In this document: positions 36,066-45,589 of the stretch, piece after piece
Layout of the letters: every line of letters begins with the position of its first letter
Position numbering within the stretch: the stretch's first letter is position 1
Source: Rhyzopertha dominica
Lineage: Eukaryota; Arthropoda; Insecta; Coleoptera; Bostrichidae
Assembly (NCBI GenBank): GCA_025024175.1
Contig: QCXZ01000042.1
Span: 10,061,501 to 10,125,500, forward strand
Length of the DNA: 64,000 nucleotides
Direction: 5' to 3'
Translations under genes and position numbers: made by a program
Notes under the pieces: model-generated
What the model was told of the DNA's origin: nothing
Databases searched by the model: none
The model's input: the letters and a program-made list of their open reading frames with translations, nothing else

Positions 36066-37885
36066 AGCAAATCGCTTCAGTTTTGATTAATTTAGTTTAA
36101 TTCACAATGTACCCCAGTGTTATGTACTTATGTGTATGTTTCTATTATATATATTATTATTGTTGCGGTCGCTATAGTGAAATATATTCCGTGTATCTAG
36201 TTAAGTGTAAACAAGAAATTACGCAATAGTGCTACATAAAATCCTGGAAGACGGAAGCAGTGTGCAGTGTAGGTGTGCATGTCCCAGCTGACAGAAGAGC
36301 GAACGCAGTGCTGAGGCAAATAACTCAAGAAATAACAAAATGATAATCTAAGGCAATAATATCATTCAACCAAATACGTACCACGCATGCGGCAATAGCG
36401 GAACTCTTGAACGACAGAACAATCATAAAAGAAACAGCCATACGCGACGAATTACAAGGGACACATCCAGGAGAGAAGCAGGTCACATATTAAAGAAGAC
36501 CTGGGAACTAAGCGGAGACCAAAGAAAAAGAAAAAAATGCTGTGGTTTACATGGAAAATAACTATAGAGAGGATAATTTAGAAGTCAGGGAAGAACGAAG
36601 AATAATAGCTAGAAATCATAAGAAACGAGAAATTAATCGAGCTACTCTGAAGTGGACCAATGATGTCAACAGCACCAAAAAAAAAACATTCAAGGAAAAT
36701 GAATATATCTATATAACCTTCCCATTCCAATCCTTATATTTCCTTAACATGCGCTAGGCAGTCGCACTACTAGCAATCAGCATGTACCCCTCCAACCCAG
36801 CGTAGACATGTTAACATCGTATGCTGCTGCAACAAATTATGCGATGATTACTTATCGCAAACAGTCTCCATTCTTTTATTACTGGAGCTGAAGACCATCA
36901 CTTAATCCCAATAATAGAGCGTTTTTGAAAATCGCTTCATTGATTCAATCCATGAAGTGATCTAATGCTAGGCATCTGTTTCTATACTAACTTATACCGA
37001 ATAACGCCATATTATGGCGCCATGACTCTGGTTGTTTGGACCAAAGGTTTGGACAAACTTCTGTTCGAACAACATTAAGAACTGCAAACCGGAAAAAACC
37101 TCTCCCGTCTTCAAGAAGTTCACTCCGGAATCGCCTTCGGGTTTAGAAAAGACAAACGCAACTGCAGTAATTTGTTTGCAAGCCCCCACTATCGCCTTCA
37201 CGACACCATCCCGAAGCCTCTCCAGATAATCAGAAGGAAATTAACCGCCGCACTTGGCGCGACGATAACGTCGCGCAAAACATTAAATTCGCACGGGAGC
37301 AGAAATCTGTGCTCGGTTTTCGCAGGAAATTGGAAATTAACAGCTCGAATTTCGCCCCCGAGCAAACATGTGAACCGTCTGGAGTATAGCTGCAATAAAA
37401 TTAAATGTGCAGTTGCACTTGCTCCATTAGCTGAGACAGCATCCAGGGCAATTACGAGCTGCAGTCTCGGGATTTTCTGGACGGTTCTGACTGATTAGTT
37501 TGTAGTCGGGAATTAGAATTCCGTTACACTGCGAGAGACTAATCTTTTTCGGGGAGAAGTGGAGCCTGGACCAGATGGCTCGGATGTCGTTTCCTCAGCT
37601 TCTTGTACATGTGCGATAATTTGAAGCAGCGCTTGCAATTTGGAATCCGTAAAAAGGAATTTGCAATGTAAATGTTAACTAATTTAATTTGTGAAAACAA
37701 ATTACATCGCGAACGATGACGTACATTTTGCTTTTCCAATTTCCAAATGAAATCGACGCTCACTGTAGCTGGAGAACTTGAATTGTGAAAGCAGTTCTTA
37801 CTGGGCTTTAAGATTAATACAAAGTTGCAATAACTATTCAAGCCTTTTCACTGTAAAAGCTTTTTAAGTATGTATTACAAGGAGA
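36066..37885. other. Intronic DNA, no gene recognised
   Basis: 36440-36760 is purine-rich and has a 71-codon frame without a domain. 37010-37840 is GC-richer with overlapping short frames on both strands. No element was identified. Confidence 0.4.
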
Positions 37886-37889
37886 TCCG

Positions 37890-39629
37890 TGGACTGTGCT
37901 TCAAGAATTTCGTTTTGTATATCTCGGTGTCCTGAACCTCTATTTTTCTTAATTGGCGCGAATCAAAGTGAATATCACAAGAATTAGTAATACTATTAAA
38001 ATAAGAACACATAAGATTGATTGGCGACCAATAGAAAGACGGTTGTTGTCGAAAGTTTATACGAGCAGCGAACTATAATCANTCCTATTATTCAACAAAT
38101 TATGTAACATTTTGACCACAACACAAGTACGAAGACTTTCTAGTGAAATAAACTCGAATCCGTCCAACAACGTTTGATGATCATGTCCCCTAGGAGGATA
38201 ATATCCTTAGGTTAAGTGGAACATAAATTTAAGTAGCTTCCTCTGGACAGATTCGAGCTGAACAATATGCGTCTTGTATATGGGAAACCAGAGCAAAACT
38301 GCATATTCCAACTTAGAGCGAAGAAGGGAAAAGTATAATCTTTGCAAGGTACCCAATCATCTGATCGCTCTACAGTTTCTATGTATAAATCCATAGGATA
38401 GGAGTCAAATTGGTAGTGTTCAATAAGTGACTGCAAAAGGTAAATTTGTGGTCAAAGATAACACCGAGTATTTAGATAATTAAGATCATTTTGGAGTAAA
38501 AGACAGTCATCGGGAGAAGTTATAGTATTGAATAGTTTAAGATCATCAGCAAAATTGAGGTTCAGACTTTTAAGTGAGTCAGGAGGATTATTTATGTACA
38601 TAAAAAAACAGAAGAGGGCCCAGATCTCTGCGGTATTCCGGAAGTAGGAAAGAAAGGAATAATAATGTAAGAGGAAGCCAAACCATTCCGGCTTGTTTAA
38701 AAGAACAAAGTGATCAATTTGATCGAAAGCCTTTTGAAAATCAGTGTAGATAACGTCCACCTGACCAAGTCCATCCAATGCTCTTCAGAAACGAATTGCG
38801 AGAAGCATCTAAGTTCGTGATAGTAGATCTCCCACGCATAAATCCATGTTAAGCGGAAGGTATAGACTTATTGATACATCAATATATATGCTTGTAGGCG
38901 ATACCCTCAAAAACCTTCACAAAGTTACAAATTAGGGAGATAGGACGGTAATTTTCAGTTTGGGAAATTTTGCCCTTTTTTACAGGACAAATGTATGCTT
39001 TTTGCCATATTTCAGCAAAGATCGACGAACGTAGAACAAGGTTGAATATATGAAACAGTGGAACAGCAACACGGAAGCGCAATCTTTTAAAAGAAAGCTA
39101 TGGAATGCCGTCCACTTTAGCAGTGGAAGAATTTTTTGAGTGTTTCCGAGCGCCACAAATCTCATCCCCAGAGATGCAGTCCAGACGAAGAGAAGTGGGG
39201 TAGGATTTGGATTTAGTGCTAACATTTGAGTCAGAATCAATATATACATTACTGAAGAAAGTTGCGAAGGCATTTACAATATCTTGTGGGTTGCACAGCT
39301 CCAGATTACTATAAGTCATAACGCCAGTAATTCTAGTGTTACCCTTTTTACGCTGAATAAAAGACCACAGCTTACTTGGATCGGTAGAAATTGCTGCTTC
39401 AACACTAGACAAGCAATCCTTGTAAGCCAAGGCAATTAATTTTTTTGCAGAACTGCTTGAACACGTTGTAATATCGTTGAGATCTGAATTTCATATTGTT
39501 TAAATATCTTGGATGATAATTTGAAAAGAAAACCACGGAGGATATCGTCGCCGTGACCGAGATAAAGTGTACCTAGAAACAAACATCATAAAATGCATCA
39601 TAAGCTGGATTAACAACACTAATATCACT
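37890..39629 (-). mobile_element. Jockey-like LINE, 3' part (interrupted by the LTR element)
   Basis: The - strand ORF2 relic of a non-LTR retrotransposon. From high to low coordinates: a PPWFSFQ segment near 39540, SSVEAAISTDPSKLWSFIQR (near 39410-39350), and an RT start with SQTENYRPISLICNFVKVFE near 38960-38905. The palm segment VDVIYTDFQKAFDQIDHF lies near 38760-38710 and the catalytic NFADDLKLFNTI near 38560-38520. The C-terminal run (PPRGHDHQTLLDGFEF) lies near 38200-38150. Several frameshifts and stops are present. The 3' border, about 37890, is a guess. Homology stops abruptly at the LTR (39630) and resumes at 44304. Confidence 0.85.
39626..39629. other. Target-site duplication (CACT), left
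   Basis: CACT immediately before the 5' LTR; the same four bases follow the 3' LTR at 44300-44303. Four to six bp is the usual duplication size for Ty3/gypsy-type integration. Confidence 0.85.
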
Positions 39630-39780
39630 TGTAACGAGACGCCGCTTAAGTCCAGCTGGCCCTCTCCGTCAGGACGATCGAATATCGTCTGCCAGCTGGC
39701 ACACAGCGAAATAAACCGTCCCCACCACAACGTAAGAACATCCAGCGCAGGCCAGACGGCCCTACCACCGCCCAGAAGAG

Positions 39781-39786
39781 TATAAA
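39781..39786 (+). promoter_or_regulatory. LTR TATA box
   Basis: TATAAA at 150 bp into the LTR, with an initiator-like TCGCTCTCAG about 30 bp downstream (39808-39817). A plausible RNA polymerase II core promoter for the element; the matching site in the 3' LTR is at 43205-43210. Confidence 0.6.
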
Positions 39787-39875
39787 TTCTCAAGCCGATT
39801 CCTGCATCGCTCTCAGAGGTCTTAGGACCGTTGAGGAGACGTAGTGAGTCTCCTCCGGCCCAGCACCAGTGGCTA

Positions 39876-40300
39876 CTACGAACGCCTGGAGCTTGAAGGC
39901 AGACGTGGTGGATCTGCCTCGCTCCAGACGAAGGCCTGCGAAACCAGAGGCGGCTACGAACGCCTGGAGCTTGAAGGCAGACGTGGTGGATCTGCCTCGC
40001 TCCGGACGAGGGCCTGCAAACCAGAGGCGACTACGAACGCCTGGAGCTTGAAGGCAGACGTGGTGGATCTGCCTCGCTCCGGACGAAGGCCTGCAAACCA
40101 GAGCCGACTACGAACGCCTGGAGCTTGAAGGCAGACGTGGTGGATCTGCCTCGCTCCGGACGAAGGCCTGCGAACCAGAGACGACCACGAACACCAGGAG
40201 CTTGAAGGCAGACGTGGTGGATCTGCCTCGCTCCAGAGGCTACTACGAACGCCTGGGGCTTGAAGGCAGACGTGGTGGATCTGCCTCGCTCCAGACGAGG
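39876..40300 (+). repeat. 77-bp tandem repeat inside the 5' LTR (about 6 units)
   Basis: Units start at about 39876, 39954, 40031, 40108, 40185 and 40243 (periods 78, 77, 77, 77, 58). Each holds CTACGAACGCCTGGAGCTTG and GGCAGACGTGGTGGATCTGC. In one frame each unit reads YERLELEGRRGGSASL, but 77 is not a multiple of 3, so the frame shifts from unit to unit. The same block is at 43300-43725 in the 3' LTR. Confidence 0.9.
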
Positions 40301-40339
40301 CCGTCCGTCCAGATCCGTCAGCGAGGCCGCCGGTGTGTC

Positions 40340-40720
40340 CAGGCGGGCAAGGAGCCCGTACCGCCGTCCTAGAACCCAGGGTGCCGTCCAGAGTCGTCGA
40401 CGAGGCCCCCAGTCCGTCCCCGCGTGCAAGAAGCCCGTGTCACCGTCCTAGAACCCAGGCCGCCGACGAAAGACCCCTGTCCTTCCTGGTGGGCAAGAGG
40501 CCCGTGCTGCCCGCCAAGACTCACCAGCGAGGTTCACGGTCCTACCCAGGGGGCAAGGACCCGTATCGCCCGCCCAGAGTCACCCGCGAGGCCCCCGGCC
40601 CTGCCCAGCGGGCAAGAAGCCCGCGCCGCCGTCCTAGAGACCAGGTCGCCCGTCCAGAGCCGCCAGCGAAGCCCCCGGCCCCTTCCTAGCGGGCACGGAG
40701 CCCGTGCCGCCGTCCCGTAG
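40340..40720 (+). repeat. GC-rich hairpin-like repeat series in 5' LTR
   Basis: At least six spaced units carry a short self-complementary core of the type GGGC-AAGRA-GCCC (for example near 40346, 40490, 40548, 40610 and 40690). They are separated by CCGCCGTCCTAGA-like spacers. In RNA these would form a row of small stem-loops in the transcript leader. Mirrored at about 43764-44140. Confidence 0.6.
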
Positions 40721-40878
40721 ACTAGGCCGCCAGCAGAATTAGTATTTTTGTTCTATTCATTCAGAAACACGTTTCATTTTGTACATATTTAGTTTTTATA
40801 ATATACTTGGTTGTATTTAATTCTCCGCTGAGTTTTCTTTACCCGCAGGCTATCCACACCCGGTGGGTTATTACATAA

Positions 40879-40898
40879 TTGGCGCCCGAGCAGGGACT
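40879..40898 (+). promoter_or_regulatory. Primer binding site, tRNA-Lys type
   Basis: TTGGCGCCCGAGCAGGGACT begins three bases after the LTR end. The TGGCGCC start and GGGAC end are those of primer sites complementary to lysine tRNA 3' ends. It is followed at once by a 20-bp motif (GTTACGCAACAGCAACGACC) repeated nearly three times (about 40909-40955). Confidence 0.8.
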
Positions 40899-41070
40899 GT
40901 TACGCAACAGCAACGACCGTTACGCAACAGCAACGACCGTTACGCAACAGCACCGGATACACCGAAGATAACCAGCGAAAAGGCCCCCCTCCAGTACCGA
41001 GCCACCGTCCGGCCGCGACTCACCGAGCGCAGCCCTCCAGTCCAGGCCACGCCCACCGGAATCCGCAGCG

Positions 41071-43209
41071 ATGGCTACTGGGGCCGTTCCGAAGAGTTTT
41101 CCCGACCCAGAAGAAACTAGATCGACTGACCAGACCACACCCCCTACGACGTGGGTCTATGAACTTTCCAAAGATCAGCTGGCCCGTTATTTACGTCGAT
41201 TCCGTCTGGAAACAAGCGGAAAGATGGAAGAGATGAGGGCACGGATGGTAAAGTTCATCCGTGACGGCTGCACCGCAGAATTGTCCGATGGTTCGTCGAT
41301 CCCGGAACCGTTGCTTGCAGGACAAGCTACCGAGGCCGTCTACGACAAAATCCGCAAGTGGAATGTCCGTTTCGACGGCTCGACAGACCCCGTATCTTTC
41401 CTAGAGCGGTTAGAAGAACTGCAGGCGTGCTATACCGTAAACTGGGATGATATCCTCAGGGCTCTCCCGGAATTATTGAGAGGAAAAGCACTGCTGTGGT
41501 ACCGAAATAATAAAAATGCCTGGGCCGACTGGAACGACTTCGCAGAGGCGTTCCGAAGCCAATATTTGCCGCCCCGTCACCGGATGCGCCTAGAAGAGGA
41601 CATCCGAGCCCGCACACAAGGACCCAAGGAGCGCATTAAAGACTTCGTCGTAGCCCTGCAGACACTTATGCGACGAGTCGGCGGAATGACACCGGAACAA
41701 GTTCTGGACCGAGTATATGCGAATATGAGGCCAGAATATAAGCTCTACGTCAAGAGACGGGAGTGCAGGAGGCTGTCCGACCTAATACAAAGAGCTGTAG
41801 AGTTCGAGATTGTCCAGGAGGATAACAGGAACTACCGACCGCTACCACCAGCCNCGAACGTATACTGCAGCGAGACAGCATACACCGGACCGAGAGGAAA
41901 GCCCGCAGAGCCCGAGTTTCACGTTGTAGAACATGAAATTCATCCCCGGAACAAAACCGACCGCCAGAGGCAACACAATCCAAAAGTTACGTTGCCAGAG
42001 ACCGCGTTATATGCGATGGAGGTCAGACCGCATCCCTGGAGACATAATGCCAGGCAGAAACCGTCCCGACCAAACAACCAGCCACGAAGTGTACCGTACC
42101 GCCGAGAAGAAGTCTGCTGGAGATGTGGCAAGACAGGCCACTGGCGGGGAGACTGCACAGCACCCCGTAAGATGTTTTGTTCTTACTGTGGTAAGAAAAA
42201 CATCCTCTCCAGAGACTGCCGTTGTCATCCGCAATCCAGGCCGTTACCGTTGAGAAGAAGACCACCCAAGAGACGCCGAATAGATGTCGCACAGGTAGAT
42301 CAGGAACCGTCCGGCATACCGACCAGTCCCATGTTTGACCGCCACCCGTTCGTGGAAATAATTGTGGGAAACCAGCCGTTCTATGCCCTGTTGGACACCG
42401 GTGCTGGAAGATCGTACCTTGGCGAGCGACTCCGAGACCATCTGCTGAAGTTAGGCTACCGACCCGAAGCCAAGGCGGACTCAACAGTCAGACTGGCTAA
42501 TGGCAGAGCGGCACCGATGACAGAAGAGTACCGTTTCCCGTATTCACTCCACCACGATCCCCGGAAAGGCGTGTGGAATTACCTACCGGGCCTCATCACC
42601 GACGCTGTTCTAGGAGTGGATAATTTTCAAGGCCTTTCAATGGACTTCCAAAGAGGCTATCCCGAAGTATACCTCCATGGAAAGCCCATACCGACCCGGC
42701 AACGACCCAGAGCGAACCAGTTAAGTGCTTTAGAGGTCGCCAGTCCACCGATGGCTCCAGGAAGGGAGACGAGAAAACCGAACCACGTCAGGCCATCACA
42801 CCGTCCAGTACGTCAACCAGAACCCCGAAGACCGCAGCAGCCGAGAACGCCACCGCCTAACCGGACCAGTCACGGCGCCTCCACCAGACCGTCTGAGCCG
42901 CCGAGAAAAAGGCGCCGCCGCTGTAGAAGGAGGCATAAGAAGACCTTCCGTCTACGTCCCGAAGAAAGCGTCATCAGGACACCCAGGGAAGAAGCAGTCC
43001 CCCGTACTAGGATCGTCCGACCGATGCCTGCTTCTCCACCGACGGGAGGGGCGTGTAACGAGACGCCGCTTAAGTCCAGCTGGCCCTCTCCGTCAGGACG
43101 ATCGAATATCGTCTGCCAGCTGGCACACAGCGAAATAAACCGTCCCCACCACAACGTAAGAACATCCAGCGCAGGCCAGACGGCCCTACCACCGCCCAGA
43201 AGAGTATAA
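41071..43209 (+). CDS. Gag-Pro polyprotein of the LTR retrotransposon
   Basis: An ATG at 41071 opens 712 codons with no stop. Residues 31-65 look like a SAP-type helix-loop-helix (ELSKDQLARYLRRF, then MRARMVKFIRDG). Residues 95-225 are a retrotransposon Gag domain with LPELLRGKALLWYRN and FAEAFRSQYLPP. Residues 349-362 are a CCHC zinc knuckle (CWRCGKTGHWRGDC). A second knuckle (370-383, CSYCGKKNILSRDC) has Ile where His is expected. Residues 440-450 hold the aspartic protease active site (LLDTGAGRSYL), with AVLGVD at 512-517. The tail (about 560-665) is Pro/Arg-rich and strongly basic. No RT follows. The frame runs 52 codons into the 3' LTR and stops at 43207-43209. One ambiguous base lies near 41854. 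Confidence 0.9.
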   Translation: MATGAVPKSFPDPEETRSTDQTTPPTTWVYELSKDQLARYLRRFRLETSGKMEEMRARMVKFIRDGCTAELSDGSSIPEPLLAGQATEAVYDKIRKWNVRFDGSTDPVSFLERLEELQACYTVNWDDILRALPELLRGKALLWYRNNKNAWADWNDFAEAFRSQYLPPRHRMRLEEDIRARTQGPKERIKDFVVALQTLMRRVGGMTPEQVLDRVYANMRPEYKLYVKRRECRRLSDLIQRAVEFEIVQEDNRNYRPLPPAXNVYCSETAYTGPRGKPAEPEFHVVEHEIHPRNKTDRQRQHNPKVTLPETALYAMEVRPHPWRHNARQKPSRPNNQPRSVPYRREEVCWRCGKTGHWRGDCTAPRKMFCSYCGKKNILSRDCRCHPQSRPLPLRRRPPKRRRIDVAQVDQEPSGIPTSPMFDRHPFVEIIVGNQPFYALLDTGAGRSYLGERLRDHLLKLGYRPEAKADSTVRLANGRAAPMTEEYRFPYSLHHDPRKGVWNYLPGLITDAVLGVDNFQGLSMDFQRGYPEVYLHGKPIPTRQRPRANQLSALEVASPPMAPGRETRKPNHVRPSHRPVRQPEPRRPQQPRTPPPNRTSHGASTRPSEPPRKRRRRCRRRHKKTFRLRPEESVIRTPREEAVPRTRIVRPMPASPPTGGACNETPLKSSWPSPSGRSNIVCQLAHSEINRPHHNVRTSSAGQTALPPPRRV
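43042..43053 (+). promoter_or_regulatory. Polypurine tract before 3' LTR
   Basis: GACGGGAGGGGCG directly precedes the TGT of the 3' LTR, the expected place for the plus-strand primer of reverse transcription. Confidence 0.6.
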
Positions 43210-44299
43210 ATTCTCAAGCCGATTCCTGCATCGCTCTCAGAGGTCTTAGGACCGTTGAGGAGACGTAGTGAGTCTCCTCCGGCCCAGCACCAGTGGCTAC
43301 TACGAACGCCTGGAGCTTGAAGGCAGACGTGGTGGATCTGCCTCGCTCCAGACGAAGGCCTGCGAAACCAGAGGCGGCTACGAACGCCTGGAGCTTGAAG
43401 GCAGACGTGGTGGATCTGCCTCGCTCCGGACGAGGGCCTGCAAACCAGAGGCGACTACGAACGCCTGGAGCTTGAAGGCAGACGTGGTGGATCTGCCTCG
43501 CTCCGGACGAAGGCCTGCAAACCAGAGCCGACTACGAACGCCTGGAGCTTGAAGGCAGACGTGGTGGATCTGCCTCGCTCCGGACGAAGGCCTGCGAACC
43601 AGAGACGACCACGAACACCAGGAGCTTGAAGGCAGACGTGGTGGATCTGCCTCGCTCCAGAGGCTACTACGAACGCCTGGGGCTTGAAGGCAGACGTGGT
43701 GGATCTGCCTCGCTCCATACGAGGCCGTCCGTCCAGATCCATCAGCGAGGCCGCCGGTCTGTCCAGGCGGGCAAGGAGCCCGTACCGCCGTCCTAGAATC
43801 CAGGGTGCCGTCCAGAGCCGTCGACGAGGCCCCCAGTCCCTCCCGGCGGGCAAGAAGCCCGTGTCACCGTCCTAGAACCCAGGCCGCCGACGAAAGACCC
43901 CTGTCCTTCCTGGTGGGCAAGAGGCCCGTGCTGCCCGCCAAGACTCACCAGCGAGGTTCACGGTCCTACCCAGGGGGCAAGGACCCGTATCGCCCGCCCA
44001 GAGTCACCCGCGAGGCCCCCGGCCCTGCCCAGCGGGCAAGAAGCCCGCGCCGCCGTCCTAGAGACCAGGTCGCCCGTCCAGAGCCGCCAGCGAAGCCCCC
44101 GGCCCCTTCCTAGCGGGCACGGAGCCCGTGCCGCCGTCCCGTAGACTAGGCCGCCAGCAGAATTAGTATTTTTGTTCTATTCATTCAGAAACACGTTTCA
44201 TTTTGTACATATTTAGTTTTTATAATATACTTGGTTGTATTTAATTCTCCGCTGAGTTTTCTTTACCCGCAGGCTATCCACACCCGGTGGGTTATTACA
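43054..44299 (+). repeat. 3' LTR
   Basis: Same length and borders (TGT...ACA) as 39630-40875. It contains the same tandem repeat block, hairpin series and TATA box (43205-43210). Followed by the CACT duplication at 44300-44303. Confidence 0.95.
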
Positions 44300-44303
44300 C
44301 ACT

Positions 44304-44830
44304 AAGAAATAACCAATCAATATCGAGGAGGGAGCTGTATAGTAACGGCAAGTTTTCTTTCTTAAAATTAAAAGCGAATGATTGATCCAATCTAAATTTG
44401 GGATTTGATGTTGGTATGTACGACACATCAATATTCAAAGCAGGATGATGCGCATCTTCAGGGACCAAGGGTGAAAGCGATCTACACTGCAGCAAGTTAT
44501 GTTAGAGAAAGTCAACTCTAAAATTCTGTCATAATTGTTTAGAATACCATTGCATTGGTTAAAATTACACAAAGATTGAATATTATTGATTACAAAGCTA
44601 CATCTATCAGAGCCATGCGTATTAGCCTATCAGATCTGTATGAGGTATTGCACTTGCGGTTTTAGAAAGATCATTTTCCATAGACAGGACAGAATCTCTA
44701 ACCGCCAAAAGAACACCACCCTCACGAGAGAGATTAGTTTGCGTTAACTTCCTATCGCATCTAAAAACTAAGTAGTCATTCGGCTTTATCATTAAAAAAT
44801 CCAGAGCCATATTACATCCAAATTAAATAT
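44304..44830 (-). mobile_element. Jockey-like LINE, endonuclease part (other half of the split LINE)
   Basis: On the - strand, 44810-44622 reads KPNDYLVFRCDRKLTQTN, then SREGGVLLAVRDSVL. This is the usual start of the LINE apurinic-type endonuclease domain (YxxFRxDR then GGGVLIAV). 44495-44295 continues with a LNIDVSYIPTS segment and other endonuclease pieces. With 37890-39629 it forms one element, same strand and order, split by the LTR retrotransposon. The 5' end was not located. Confidence 0.8.
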
Positions 44831-45260
44831 GTAATAAAATAAATTTACTTAACTTGGCTTATTTTGCAAGGAAAGATACGCTACAAACTTCACATTTATA
44901 AACCAAGCTAAACATTTTATTATTGAAACAATACTTATTGGTTCGAAAATGTTATACACGGTGATGCAATAAAGTTATGACGTTTATGTGGGTAAAATAA
45001 GGTAGATGGACAGTACAAGCAAATATCAGTCAGTCCATCAAAAGATTTGAATACCTTAAAATATTTTATTTTTCTCAAAAGTGATTACAAAATATCAAAA
45101 ACAAAATCTAAACTTCAGCACCTCGTACGTTTGTTAGTATTAACCTTTGGACTAAGATAAATTTGGTTAAATCGGCTTATTTTTGTCCAAGGAATGTGTA
45201 GTAGGCTTGTGTAAAGACCTTTTTAGATGCACCCTGTACGTCACTACATACAAGTTATTT
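44831..45260. other. Intronic DNA, no feature recognised
   Basis: AT-rich; no gene. Confidence 0.4.
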
Positions 45261-45271
45261 TTATTATGACA

Positions 45272-45510
45272 CTAGAAGGTTATTTTTTTTTTTTTTTTGT
45301 TAATGGCCCTGCCAGCTTAGGGCAATTAGCCAGCTCATTAGGTGTATATTTTTATTCATTTGTATTAAATTGTATTATTATATGTATTACATAATTAAAC
45401 ATTCACAACATCCATGCCTTACGCGGGATTCGAACCCGCAGCCTACCTGGCCATGGGCAGTCGCGCTTCCGCGCTATCCACTAGACCAGCTAGGCCGGCT
45501 AGAAGGTTAT
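45272..45510 (-). mobile_element. tRNA-derived SINE with 12-bp target duplication
   Basis: Flanked by a perfect 12-bp direct repeat CTAGAAGGTTAT (45272-45283 and 45499-45510). On the - strand the head (about 45500-45415) resembles a tRNA. It has an A-box-like TAGCTGGTCTAGTGG and a B-box GGTTCGAATCC with a matching T-stem (GCGGG/CCCGC), so it would have an internal RNA polymerase III promoter. A body of about 120 bp follows, then an A-tail (the T-run at 45283-45298). It is inserted into one arm of the surrounding PLE. Confidence 0.88.
45415..45497 (-). other. tRNA-related SINE head (pol III promoter), not a free tRNA gene
   Basis: The region would score tRNA-like because of its A and B boxes and T arm. 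It is continuous with a SINE body and A-tail and bounded by the SINE's target duplication, so I do not call it a functional tRNA. The 5' and 3' acceptor strands do not pair well. Confidence 0.7.
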
Positions 45511-45561
45511 GGGAATAGCAGTCACTAATAAAGAGAAAAACTCGTTTCAATTCAGCCAAGC

Positions 45562-45589
45562 TTTCGGAATGATTTTATTCCTTCTTCAG
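45562..45589 (-). ncRNA. Hammerhead-like motif in PLE arm
   Basis: On the - strand, CTGAAGA is followed by A, the stem GGAAT...ATTCC, and GAAA. CTGANGA plus GAAA are the two invariant hammerhead strands. The stem III side (GCTTGGCTG) does not pair obviously. The other arm has the same motif on the + strand (about 46446-46475) with CTTGAAA instead of CTGAAGA. Confidence 0.35.

Larger units (their letters stand above)
39630..40875 (+). repeat. 5' LTR
   Basis: Starts TGTAACGAGACGCC and ends GGGTTATTACA. It is co-linear with 43054-44299 and has the same length. I count eight mismatches, all between about 40294 and 40433. It contains a TATAAA at 39781, a 77-bp tandem repeat (39876-40300) and a series of GC-rich hairpin-like units (40340-40710), then an AT-rich end. 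Confidence 0.95.
39630..44299 (+). mobile_element. Gag-Pro-only LTR retrotransposon (Ty3/gypsy-like), complete with LTRs and TSD
   Basis: A 4670-bp element with two 1246-bp LTRs (TGT...ACA), a tRNA-Lys-type primer site just after the 5' LTR, one long frame (41071 onward), a purine-rich tract before the 3' LTR, and a CACT target duplication. The internal region codes for Gag and an aspartic protease but has no reverse transcriptase, RNase H or integrase: only about 430 bp remain between protease and 3' LTR. It must borrow these functions, so it resembles the non-autonomous TR-GAG type. The GC-rich, open coding frame and near-identical LTRs mark it as one of the youngest insertions here. It sits inside a LINE within a neuroligin intron. 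Confidence 0.9.

Noticed and set aside
39844..40689. Protein-coding genes in the LTR (several open frames of 60-130 codons with repeated YERLELEGRRGG-like peptides)
   Set aside because: They follow from GC-rich 77-bp tandem repeats and appear on both strands and in both LTRs; the period is not a multiple of three, so no frame persists across units.
42023..42484. 153-codon - strand frame inside the Gag-Pro gene
   Set aside because: It lies antisense to a clear Gag-Pro reading frame with zinc knuckle and protease motifs; shadow frame.
45415..45497. tRNA gene on the - strand
   Set aside because: It has A and B boxes and a good T arm, but it is continuous with a body and A-tail and bounded by a 12-bp target duplication; it is the head of a SINE.
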